DNA of 64,000 nucleotides. Source: Capillidium heterosporum (Eukaryota > Entomophthoromycota > Entomophthoromycetes > Entomophthorales > Capillidiaceae). Where the stretch lies: the NCBI GenBank assembly GCA_016630905.1, contig WBMQ01000003.1, positions 2,728,001 through 2,792,000 of the forward strand. Reading direction: 5' to 3'. A program made the translations under genes and the position numbers. Under the pieces are notes generated by a model that was not told the DNA's origin, made no database searches, and worked only from the letters and a program-made list of their open reading frames with translations. Each line of letters begins with the position of its first letter. Within the stretch, counting starts at the first letter, position 1. Positions 24,701-36,040 of this stretch are shown here, piece by piece.

Positions 24701-27555
24701 TCCAACATGGTGACCCTAGTGTACTGATCATCCTCTCGAATAATTTCTCTTAAAGATAGCAGTACCTTCTCGGCATAGTGGGGAGTGAATACGGTGAAAG
24801 TAGGCATGTTTTCGACAGGTAGGGGTTCTGGAATTACGGTGGATAAACTTGAAGCGAAGAAGGAGATTCTACGCTCGGCTTCCGAACCTGGGGGGTAGAA
24901 TTCGGTATTGACACCGGTATCCTCCTGGGCTACGAAGAAGGTAGGTGGCTTGAGCTTCTTCTTGCCTTCGATCTCCGAGGCTACCTGCTGGTACAGCAAT
25001 TTCTGGACGTGATCGATGGAGATAAGGTGGTCCCTATACATGGAGATGACTATAGCATTCCAGACTTGCGAACACAACATCTTAGGTCGTAACTTGATCT
25101 CCATGTTAGAGGTAGCGAGCAGCTTGGTGTAGATACGTTTGGGCAATCTGCCAAAGATATTTTTCCAGGGGGATAAGATTGAGATACCCATGCTGAAGGC
25201 GTTGGCTATGGAGAACAACGAACTCACTATGATGTACCATAAGTAGGAATCTAAGAAGAACATCACCAGCAAGAGAAGGACCATCGTGAACATGGCTATG
25301 GGACCCATAAGGTCACAGATCGACATCTTGAAGGTCTTGGTGATAAAGATATCGTTACACTCTCCAGGTTGTAGGTAGACTAGGGCTCGGAAGGCGTTCT
25401 TGAAAGACCAAATCAAGGCCAGGTAACTTTCGATCAACTTGCAGGCGGCTATCAAGCCCCACATGCTTAGGGAGGTAGCTCGGTTCTTGAATTCCAGCTC
25501 AGCATAGTCGGCGGTAAATGCCCTATTGATCAATCCGGGTTGGCTGCTCGATGCCAAGGTTAGCTTGGGGATGCGAGTGAAGAGTTGGGCCGGAGGTACT
25601 AGAACCAAGAATATAGTAGTGAATATGGCGACAGTGGCGTGTAAAGGAGCCACGATCTTGGCGATCAAGTTCTCTCTATCTATGACGTAGGTCCCATCCT
25701 TCTTGATTTTGACCGACAGGAAGCATACGATTGCCGTAGGTACTGTATTCAGCAGGAAAAGTAAGCTCAGGAAGAATAATCTTCGGAACAAAATTCGCTT
25801 CTTCTTCCAGCAGCTCTCAATGAAGAAAAACTCGCACATCGTACCCCAGTTAGCTATACCAGCGGCTATACCACCACCCAGGCCAAACAATGACCAGAGT
25901 TGTGGGGGGAAGTTGGCTTCAATAGCTTCCAGATTTCCACCGTCGTTCATGTTAGTTTTGTAATCATCGTAAGATATGAGTAGAAAGGGAGAGTTGATGA
26001 CCCAGAAGAAGTAAAACACCGAGATGTGGAAGATCCAAACTCTTGAGAAGTTGGTAATGATGTGCAGCCAGGTCCGTCGTTCATAGTAGGTCTTCTTTAT
26101 TGACTTCTTCCAGTTGACTTCCTTGAGCTTGGTATACCGCTCACCAGGCGGTAACGACATCAGCTTGGTTTTCTTATCGCTTAACAATAAACGTTCACAG
26201 GACTCTTTGGTCCAGAAAGTCTCGTTAATGTCGTCATAGCCGATAACCTGAGCGTGGTCCTTCTCCCTCTTGAGAAAGGCCCCGTTGACAACCTCATAGT
26301 TCTGGTCTCGAATGTAGAGGTAGAGGGGGGTCACTATGGTATTAAGATAATCACCCTCCGGTACCTGAACCTTAGATTCGGCGTGGCTGAGGTAGTGATC
26401 ATAAGCCAGTTTGAAGATGAAGCAGATAACTTCGGGTAGGTACCTTATGTTGAGGGCTTCACCCCAGATGCACAGATAGAGGGCGATCTGTCGAACTCGT
26501 TCCAGTTGAGTCATCTTGCTCATCTTGGTACGCCACCACTCTTCCAGACTATCGGCCATCAGCTGCTCCTCGACGTCATTATTATTACCCGGTTTCATGT
26601 CGTCCTTCAAGATGGAGTCCCGGTTAAACTCTGCAGCGAAGAACCATTTGCGGTAGTTGGCATTGGGGCCACCGATGTAATCGGCATGTAGCGTCAGTAG
26701 GGCCATGGTGGGGGTCATACGGGAGGCTCTGGAGTCGAGCATCGTCATCATAGCATCATACTGGTTCTGGATACTATCCTTCTGGAAGCCGAAAATGCGG
26801 CTAAGCTCCTCAAATACATCGAATATCTCCTCCTTGGACAGTGGTACTTGATTCTCGGCTGACCAGGCTGGCCACGGGTAATCTTTGGCCAAGCTACGAT
26901 GTCCAGGTAGGTCAAAGTACCCAGTTTCACCGTGAGATTCAGATACCCAAGAGCTAGCTCTAGAGAAAGAGCTGACTGACTGAGCTTGGTATTGAGGTTT
27001 CTTGCTCTCAATTAATGCGAGTAGGGATTCGGTTGAAGGAGCATATCTGGCGTACCTGCTGTCGCTCAACTTGGGATTCCGTAGAGAACCGAACAAATCC
27101 ATGTTGGGAGAATATCCGTTTCCGTTGGTGGGACCTAGAGAGGACCTTGACGAGTTCCGGTTGTCTAGCATATTATCCATGTCTGACATGGAGTCGGAGT
27201 AGTCCCTTGAGTTATAGAAGTCGCGTTCCCGACTCTTTATTAACTCTGAGTTCAGTACGGGGCTGGGTTCGGATGGATGCCCTCGATTGTGGGGGCTGGA
27301 TTCGGTTGTTGAATCTGAGGAATAGTAAGGAGAGCGTAATACGACATCCCCATCCATTTCGTAGTCCGAAGCGTCGTCCACGAAGTTGTTCATGTAGCTT
27401 ACCGAGTCCTGGTACGGGTTCAATCTGGGGTCGTAGGCTTCGTTGGTTGGGCCGTCAGTGTAGTAGTCCTCGACCGAGTTTAGATTTCCGTACCTCCCGC
27501 TGGAGTTAGCGTTGGAGCTGGTAGGCTGATTGTGGTTTTGGGTGCCTTTAGGCAT
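21733..27555 (-). CDS. FKS1: 1,3-beta-glucan synthase catalytic subunit
   Basis: Integral plasma-membrane glucosyltransferase (GT48) that makes wall beta-1,3-glucan from UDP-glucose, normally activated by the GTPase Rho1. One intact frame of 1,940 codons (yeast Fks1 is about 1,876 aa) with no intron. ATG 27555 is the first in-frame Met; only a GTG precedes it. The protein has a polar, Ser/Asn/Tyr-rich N-terminal tail, a first group of membrane helices, a large cytosolic catalytic block with the conserved [20 protein letters not shown] region and [20 protein letters not shown], then a second group of helices including the [12 protein letters not shown] loop. The hot-spot equivalents at 25393-25419 and 23227-23250 are very unlike the usual sequence (see findings), while [10 protein letters not shown] is conserved. 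Codon use is GC-richer than the flanks. The identification is certain at family level. Confidence 0.98.
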   Translation of the reverse strand: [1940 protein letters not shown]

Positions 27556-29870
27556 CACTAATAAATATATTTGTTGTGCTTGTTGGTTTTAAAAGTTGAT
27601 GGGTATCTCTTGGGTGGATCCTCTAAATCGTAACTGCCACCCGGCTTTATTTTTGTGTAATATAGAATAACTTTTGGTGCTGTCTTGGGATGATTAATTA
27701 ATTGGTCGTATAGGCAAGTATGTCGTATAGCGTCCCAACAAAAACTAAAGGTATGTTGCGGTTTAAACCTGAAAGATGGCTATGTAGCAACTTGCAAGTA
27801 GTTTTTAAGTTGAAACTATTAGGATAAAAAGGTAAGTTGAAGTCGTGTTTAATAGAGGTAGTTATAAGAGATAAGGTGTTTATTTCTACTAGTTAAACTA
27901 CTTTGGATTTATGGTACTGCCCCTATTACCTACTTTGTAACCCCTGGCAAGCAACTTCAATGTTTTCGGTTGAACAAAAATATGTGGAAGCTGTGGGGAA
28001 GGCAATCACTTACCTCACTTTTGGTTAAGGTATCTCGTGGTGTAGCTTTTGATAAGCTATTATTAGATTTTTCTGGTAAATTTGTGCCCAGGTTTTGAAC
28101 AGTGCTTGGGTCTGAAAGTTGGATGGAGGGCATTTCTATTTCAACATCCCTTCAGTTAAACCCAGCTTCTCAACTTGAGTTCAATTAGGACCCCCTATAA
28201 CCGAATTTCTCTAACTCCCTACTCTTTCCCACCTAGATTTAATTTTACCCCACACTTGAAATCCCATCCAATTTTTGCAAAAATATTGGACGGATTAATT
28301 CCAATCTAAATCGCTATCAATACTTTTGTCAAATCCATTAAAAATCAATATGCTTTTCTTACATAGTAAAATATCTCTATTTAAAGAATAACCAGTTAGA
28401 ATATTCGTCTTATGATGAACCTAACGTACTCATACCAGATATAGAAAGGTATACCCCAGGTTCCTATCCATATTAGTTTAAATAATTGATTACTTAGTTT
28501 TTAATCGTAACTTCAAGGAGCTAGACCTATGTTCGTATTTTCAATTCACTCCCAAAAGGCTAGTTATATTATGGGAAGATAGTCATATTTAGATTGCTCA
28601 ACCTGTCGTTGGTAGCTTTAGCACACTTATTTTTAATACATTGGACTTGGTAATAAACCTTCAAATACCGGTATCCATCCTTAAAATAGAACAAACTATC
28701 GCTCAAAAACACTTTGATTTCACTTTTAAGTTTGGTAACCCTCATGGTGGTATTGAATAAAGAGTAGAGAAAGCATAACGTTTAGCTCCGTTTGTAGATG
28801 TTGGTAGTTGCACTCGTAGTTTGAAAATTAGTGATCCAACCCCAATTGAAGACTAATCATCTCCAACCTGGTCTACAAGGTTGAAACTGGGTCTATATTT
28901 ACGTGTGTAGTAACCGCTTGGATTGCATCGACCTTTTTAATGCCTAGGATGGAAGTAGCCTCAGTTACCTTTCGATTCCTAATAAGGTATTTTTAGTTGA
29001 GAGTATTTAGGTAGAATCATATTTAGGTTTTTAGTTGGAGTTATATATGCCATTTATGCATATATATACCCACTGTATTCATATGACTGTTTTTCTTACA
29101 AATGCTTATTCTGTCTTACATTTACGCGGCTATCGGTAAACGATTCGATCCTAAATACCAAATCGATCTTTTCTGAAAGCCAGATTGTGATCGTGCCACT
29201 TACCACTGCTTTTAACTAAACTAACATCCATATCTGAGCAAGTTCTAAAATGTAGTTTACGAAAACCAAGTCCCATTCAACTCCAATGTTATTAAAAGCT
29301 TGTATAAGAATGTGTAATCGACTTCCCATGCTTATCAAATAGAAAATTCTGTTATAAGTTCGACATAAGAAGAGGAGCTAGAAAAAGTATCACTTAGCTT
29401 CAGCTATTTGAAATCACTAAACTACTCAAACTATGTAAAATTTCAATTAATATTTGGTGCCAATTTCCTTCATTATCAATATAATGTACTACTTGTACAA
29501 AACTAATATCCATTTACACAAATTCATCATATCTAAACAATTGAAATATACATTTTAAATTAACTTCAAATACTACACAAGTATTTTAAGCTAAAATAAA
29601 CATTAATAAAAGTTGTATTCATCAAATAGACTTATTATAATCAAACATATAGTACCATACTTCCATCAGCCAATTTGTAATTAAAATACTAGGTTAACCC
29701 TTTTGTTCCATTTTATATCGACACTTGATTTATAATAATTTGCTAAATTTCATCTATAAGCTGGAACAAATATAAGTTCAAGTTTCATAAAAGCCACTAA
29801 GAGAGCTTTTAGCTAAATACAATAGATAATAATACTAAAAAATTACAAATAAAAATGATAGGATATACTT
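27556..29870. other. Long AT-rich intergenic region upstream of FKS1
   Basis: 2.3 kb between the FKS1 start and the left arm of the inverted repeat. It must contain the FKS1 promoter, but I see no clear TATA box close to the start. No supported gene, tRNA or repeat. Confidence 0.45.
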
Positions 29871-29881
29871 TTATTACAAAA

Positions 29882-30496
29882 TTAAACAACAACTTTAGTG
29901 TAGGTCTCTCCATTGAAGATCAAAGTCTTGTTGAGGTCGACTTCAGCAACCCAGTTCATAGTTGAGCCGTTAAGAGTACCAGTACCACCAACCTGCATCC
30001 AATTCCCCTTTAACGGCTTCTCCTCCTTGATTTCAAACAGATATACCTTGAAATATCCATTATCAGAAACAGTTAAGCGCCCGTTGTTAGTGAACAAGAC
30101 TGATTTGTTACCGGCTTCCCACTTGCCGAACAAATTGGTGACAAAGTCGATGGATTTGATTTGGTCGGAACGGTCCAAGTTGGAGTTACCGTACCTCATA
30201 AAGGAGGGGCTGCTTGCTTCAACCTTGACTTCCTTAACTTGGAAGTTAGGTAAAAGCTTCTCGAGAATCAAGGTGTCGTTGACTTTGGACCAGGCACCGT
30301 AGCTGAGAATAGGATTTTTGGTTTGACAGTCCTTGGATCGCTTGACAAAGGTACCGTCGGCCTCCAAGTTCACCTCGTAGGCGTCGTAGCAGATGTTATA
30401 TTCGTTGTCAACAGCAAAGTAGTAATGACCGGTGAAGTCAATGGCGGTGGTGGCGGCAACTAAAGCTAGAGTAGCGATAACGTTCTTGAAGAGCAT
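29882..30496 (-). CDS. Small secreted protein, family B (left-arm copy)
   Basis: 204 aa, identical to the product of 40882-41496. The N-terminus (MLFKNVIATLALVAATTAI) is a signal peptide, with mature protein starting near DFTGHYYF. The mature chain has two cysteines near its N-terminus and a third at about residue 58. Repeated G-x-W-type words (GAWSKV, GKWEAG, GNWMQV) each precede beta-strand-like segments, and there are several N-x-S/T glycosylation sites. This suggests a beta-sandwich or lipocalin-like secreted protein; no enzyme motif is visible. A TATA box lies 53 bases upstream of the start. A diverged paralog is at 58.2-58.8 kb. The function is unknown. Confidence 0.85.
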   Translation of the reverse strand: MLFKNVIATLALVAATTAIDFTGHYYFAVDNEYNICYDAYEVNLEADGTFVKRSKDCQTKNPILSYGAWSKVNDTLILEKLLPNFQVKEVKVEASSPSFMRYGNSNLDRSDQIKSIDFVTNLFGKWEAGNKSVLFTNNGRLTVSDNGYFKVYLFEIKEEKPLKGNWMQVGGTGTLNGSTMNWVAEVDLNKTLIFNGETYTKVVV

Positions 30497-30548
30497 TTGG
30501 TAGTTGAGAGGTTTTATTTGATATTGAAGGTTGGAGCAGATTCAAAGG

Positions 30549-30556
30549 TATTTATA
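30549..30556 (-). promoter_or_regulatory. TATA box of the left-arm secreted-protein gene
   Basis: TATAAATA on the minus strand, 53 bases before the ATG. The same spacing is seen in the right-arm copy and similar spacing in its relatives. Confidence 0.6.
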
Positions 30557-31023
30557 GTTATTGGGATGTATTGTAATTAGGGCTGTGCAGCTCGATAGGT
30601 CATGGTATATGGAATTGGGATATTTGATTAGGCGTATAGATAAGCAGCGCTATAGTTCCAATACCTGCATCCATACTATACATTGGGTATACTTTAATTA
30701 ACAGGCAGAAGGAGTAACCTTTCTATTTTGCAAAGTACATCGAAGACGATAAGATAGTTGTATTTCATTCCAGTTTAAAGCAATAGGTTTTCTATAACAA
30801 TTGATAGGTGGGCCTATTTTCCACCACGAAACTACATCCCAGGCACTGAATATACTTGTGGGGTCCTTTCAAGCCATTTCTTAATACCTGTTAGGATTTA
30901 AAAATTCAAGACCAGCTATTTGATTTTTTCGATAGATCCATCTTCAGCATCCTATTACAAATAAAGTAATATGGCATCTATAATGGTGGTAATTTACTTT
31001 ACAGCAACTTCTACTTTACAACG

Positions 31024-31800
31024 ATGTATAGTTTATTCGTAGTTAGGTACATGTCATTCAACTTCCAACTTCAAAATAATAGTTTTCTCGATGACTCTTT
31101 GGAGTTACATTTTGATATGTACCAGCTGACCATAATTACCCACCTGGTTTTACATCCACCTTTGAAAATAGTCCAGGAGATGGCTTATCAAGATATAGGA
31201 ACATATGGTAGTTCCAAATACCCACATGCTAATAGAAAACTTATTAGCACCTTTATTAAACCTCAGCTAAGCTTCTAGTCAAAGATAGCCTTGCCGTATC
31301 AATATGTAAAGAATTTTTATATAGATGTGATTGATGGCTACATTACAAATCCTGCTATAATTCGCGCCAAATCTCGTAAGAAGCTGTAGAATCTTGGTGG
31401 ATGCATCATTTATTACACTCTACCTCCATCCCAGCTGTATAGAGCAGCAATATCCACATCAGCAAGCTTTAGTCGGAAGATGCGTTTGAACCAGATGCTT
31501 TGCCTTATACATAATTTATAGCAGGAGATATTACACCATCATCCAGCCACAAGCAATAGTAAGAATATGTTTTTGGTGGCACAAAAATGCTGGTTTCTAG
31601 ATTAGTATAGATCAGCTCCTTTCCACCGATAACCCAAACTATGGAAGCGGAAATTTCAGCCTTCCATAGGCCTTAAAGAAGGTTTCGGCTACTATGGTAG
31701 CCTACAGGAAAGGCAACCGTATACTATTTGAGCTTTAGTTGGCCCTTTCCTAATAAAGCTGTTTCCATTTTGAAGCCATGGGCTGGGGCTAATTTCGCTG
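31024..31800 (+). pseudogene. Decayed coding-like segment in the left arm
   Basis: Begins with an 84-codon frame at 31024-31278. After its stop the same frame continues to read like protein (for example YQYVKNFYIDVIDGYITNP) for several hundred bases, interrupted by occasional stops. The mirrored copy lies at 39578-40354. No family is recognised. It may be a dead gene that was duplicated along with the arm. Confidence 0.35.
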
Positions 31801-32245
31801 AGCTGGCAGGTTGTCAAAGTTCGATTAGATTGATTAGCAATAAGTAAATCTAAAGCTTCTGTAGGTTTTAGTCAGTCAATAAGGATTTCCAATAGAGCGG
31901 TATCAATCTATTATCAATTCACTGCCCTTTGCAGTTTGAGCTGGAGTAAGCAAGGCCATACCAGCAAAAAAGTATAAAAAGTTGAGGCATCCCACTTACA
32001 AGTGTTATAATGAAGCCCTTATCTGTAACACCCCTATACCTCTACCTACTAGATCCTAGACACGGTCCAATTGAGCTCAGTTCCAACTTCGGTGCTGGCA
32101 ACAAAGCAGTTGGTAACTTGAACATCACATTCCAGATGTTGCAGTTGGCTGAGGTTTGAGATATAGACCATACTAGTATCCTTTTCAATCTGAATTCTCA
32201 ATTTCGATGTACCAAAGCCGTCAAATTATCGACTGTCAATCCCAA

Positions 32246-34344
32246 ACCTTGTAAACACGCGAAGTTTAATCCATTATCTCTTCCTCCTTCATCTTCTAAA
32301 CTCGCTGAATCTAGACTACTTATTATTAAATATGATGATTTTTAATGTGAAGATAGTGATCACATACTTGAGTGTAAAGATTCCATGTTTATAAAAATAT
32401 ACATCCTTCACTATAAATTTTGCAACATTATCATCTACAATCATAATATAAAAGCTTATAGGTGAATAAAAAGCTATCACAAGATCCACAATCCGTTAAC
32501 TTTTTCTGGTTCAGAGCTCTGGAGGAAAATAGAGTTAAAACGAGTAGCCATATAATAAAGAATAATAAATATGAAGAAAAGTAAAAGGAGTGAGTGGCTC
32601 AAAAAACTGCTAAATCCGCGGCTGGTAACATCGAGCAGAACAAACAAAAACTTGAAGCGTTCAAAAATACGATCAGTAAATCAATAAAATTTAGGAACGG
32701 GTTGAAACCATCTGCATATATAATAAAGGACGTTACACTATTGGTTTTTAAATTTGCAATATAGTTTAAAATTTCATTTTATATATTTTCTTTATAGTCT
32801 TGATAGCTAATATTGGTTATATTAAATTTACTTGCCAAGCTCAGTATATAACTGAATATCAAGCGAATGTTTCCGTCTACTCTAAAAGGAATAGACCTAC
32901 ATACTGGATTGTTTATATTATTTATTTGAATGTAATCACATTAAGTTGAAAATTTGAAGTTTAATTTAGAAAACTGCCTTGACCTTTCCAAGGAAATAAA
33001 ACTAATAGCCCTTTTATGAATATTACTTTAGCAGCGCTGTTAAAACTATCTATCGAATCCAACTCCATGCCCGATATCTAGCATCATCTAGAACTTTGAT
33101 CTTCACATCTTCTAGAGCTGCCATTGCATTTCAAAAGTAATTATTTACTCAACTTCATAAACAACGTTTAAGTGGTTTCGTCAAAAATCATGGTTTGGAC
33201 CTCGGTTTGAAGTATCAAATGCTAACCCACAGCCATATCTCGTTAAATAGGTGAACTTGACAACTACTTATCAAAAAAATTAGGATAAAATATAGTCAGA
33301 TTTAGTAAGTAGTTGTAAATTTCTAAATGAAGTGCGCATTTAATTTTTTTACATCTTATTCCTATTCCACCTATATCGACAATGACATTCACTTTAATCA
33401 TTTAGAATCGAAGGTTTATTCGAAAAGGTGTTTTACCTTGTACATACTTTATAGCAAAGGGTTTTATTTTATCATTTAACTCCAAGAAATAGTTTGAAAA
33501 ATACTATTGTGCCTGAAATCAGCGCTACAAGTCCTCTATTACTTAACCTAGTCGGATTTGCAAAGGAAAGCTTCAATAATTGGAACTTAGCAGTACGGAC
33601 TTGGAGCGTTCGTTCCAGATTTGAGTAATATAGGAGATCTTAGTTGAACAGATATGGCTTAGCAATATGCTTGCCACATATAAATAGGTGCTGAGGTAAT
33701 CATTTAAACCTTAGATATTTGTATATATATTAAATTCACTCCTCGGTAAAAAGGTTGGTTAGAGTTCGTTCTTAGAACTTGTTTCGCTATACTGTCTATC
33801 AAATAGATGGACTGACCAGCTTTATCAACTGATCTCAAAGCTAGTTGTTATAAAATAGAGGTTCTGTTAAATTCAATGTAGTAGAAAAACTTTTATTGAT
33901 GAAAGCGTACTTCGAGAAAGAGTCATATTACCAAGTAAAAACGTATGAAAAGATTATATCGAAATAAGCTATATATCTCACCTAAAAAGTCTGCCTTCAA
34001 AAATATTCCTATATAAAACTACAAATTTCAGCTGAAATTAAAATACAAATATCTAACTATATAATTATTTATATTCTAAACACTATAAATAACAATACAC
34101 TACATCATCTAAAAAACTACAACTCATCTTTAAAATATCCAAGTAAACAGTTGCTAACTTTTGAACCGAAATACTTAGATTTTCTGAAGATAAAGCATAG
34201 ACCGCTTCCATAATGCAAGATCAAAAGTCCACGTCCTCCTTAAAAACTTTACATTGGATAGTGGATATAAAAAAGCTCCAAAAGTGATGGACTGATGGAC
34301 TGATGAGATACTGTAGTAGATCGATGGTATTATAACATACCTAT
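32246..34344. other. Spacer of the inverted repeat, left part
   Basis: About 2.1 kb of AT-rich sequence between the left arm and the transposase relic. No open frame or repeat I can support. Confidence 0.4.
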
Positions 34345-35397
34345 ATCACCTGTTCAAAACAAGTTCCTCAATAGCTTCACTTTTAGCTAGTGATAGGTTG
34401 CTCAACACCAAGCATAACCTTTGTATAGATCGTAATTTGTTCATAGCATCCAAAATTTGGACAATGAAATTCTTATAACTATATTTATCAATGTAGAAGA
34501 TAATAGATATAGACTTACTTTATTCAAAGTTAGTAATTGATATTTCATCGATATCGGTCAGAATAGAGGTTTGTAGCTCGACCTAGATGGCTTTATTAGC
34601 CGACATAGCCACCATCAGAGTGTAAGTAGCGATTCCTACTATATTAACAGTATTAGAACGTTGGTTGATGGTAAATTTGGATTCATTTACAAAGATACAG
34701 TTTGTCATAAAGTTGATATTGGTAGGACTAACCTGCTTTATAAAGCTGAGCGCCTCTTTAGCTGCATCTTGTACATTTATTTGAAGATTCACTTTGTGCA
34801 TCAGAAAGCTAATATTTTTAGATATGAAAATGTTTATGACGTACTGCAAGTCGATTTTGGGGAAGGTTTCCTTGGAGTTTTGGAAGAGTTATTCTATATT
34901 AACGATAGGGAGCCGATTGACGTATTTTACTATAAAGGACTTGAACTGCTCACCGAACTCCTTCCATCTTGATCTTTTGCAGTAATCGGGGTTTTTACAC
35001 ATGTTAGCTATACATTTGTAACCCACACAACTGGGTACTCTGGCCATGCTACCCGCCTTAGTAACTGGGAACAGTTTGACCTTGTGATAGTAGAGAATTT
35101 GAGTTTGCTAGTTCATAGTGTATATTTCATTTTTTTGTGCTTGTTTATTTTGACAGTTAAAACTTTGTTGCCTTCATTGTTACTGGTTTCGCTTATTGAT
35201 GGGTTGCTTTGGTCTAAAGCCAAAGCTGATCCATCAACCGGAAGTTTGGACTTTTGTCATTGATAAGTTCAACATTACTAATTTGTTGAGTCACTTGAAG
35301 GTGGTTGGTTTCCAATTGTAAGAACAACAGGATCACATTCGAACTGTTGATTTTGGAGTCGGTTCTTCTTGGCAGTAGTTTTACCTCTGTATTTCAT
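34345..35397 (-). mobile_element. Relic of a Tc1/mariner (IS630-like) DNA transposon
   Basis: The minus strand reads as a broken transposase from about ATG 35397 to a stop near 34350. Recognisable parts, in order, are a basic N-terminus (MKYRGKTTAKKNRL), an IFVNESKFTINQRS block corresponding to the family's DESGF region (about 34650-34700), and a LVLSNLSLAKSEAIEELV block corresponding to the family's LVMDNxxIHKSE region (about 34360-34420). The catalytic Asp residues expected in both DDE blocks are replaced (N and S), and several stops and frame changes are present. The element is dead. I could not find convincing terminal inverted repeats by eye. It lies wholly within the spacer between the two repeat arms. 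Confidence 0.65.
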
Positions 35398-36040
35398 CCT
35401 ATATAATAAACTTTAGTATATGAAAGAAAATAATAAAGACTGAGGGAATAGATTTTAGCATTTTCAAATCAATTAATTCAGTAGCTGAGTTTTATCATGT
35501 CTCAAGAATGCAATTCTACCAAGTTTAATCGCTTTCTAATGGTAATCCACTATTAACGTTTGATAGCTCAAAATAACTAATATCACAAACAAAATTTTTG
35601 AATAATTGCGCATAAATACTATCGATATTAGTATATACTTTTCTGATTATTAGTTCTGTGTCATTATCAAGTTAGCTTTTCAACAAGAATCAATATTTTC
35701 TGCTATAACTAGCTTACTTGTATCGCTCTAAATTATAAGCGATGTACTATTAAAATTTACCTTTATTATAAATATCTTTAATGTTAAATATCTTTGTAAT
35801 GCTATATATAGACTATTTAATCCATTATAAAGCCTTCAATTTAATATAAGCAGTTTCCATCCCTAAATTCAAGCAAAGCAAATTTCTAAATTAAGCCAAC
35901 AGCTTTAAAAGATGCAAATCAAATAAATATAATCGATGCAAATTTAGAAAGAATAATTTGCAAACCGAAGGAACTAAACTCTACAAGTAAATTATAAAGG
36001 CTATCAGTGGATCTATTTAGTTTATTTAAAAGAGTCTATA
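35398..36040. other. AT-rich intergenic region
   Basis: About 640 bp between the transposase relic and the 3' end of the lipase gene. Nothing supported. Confidence 0.4.

Larger units (their letters stand above)
29871..32245. repeat. Left arm of a 2,375 bp inverted repeat
   Basis: This arm is the reverse complement of 39133-41507: paired positions sum to 71378 throughout, so there is no net insertion or deletion between arms, and every stretch I compared was identical. Similarity ends abruptly at both edges. The outer edge is 11 bases beyond the stop codon of the embedded secreted-protein gene; the inner edge lies in non-coding sequence. The arm contains one secreted-protein gene, its promoter and a decayed coding-like segment. 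Confidence 0.97.
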
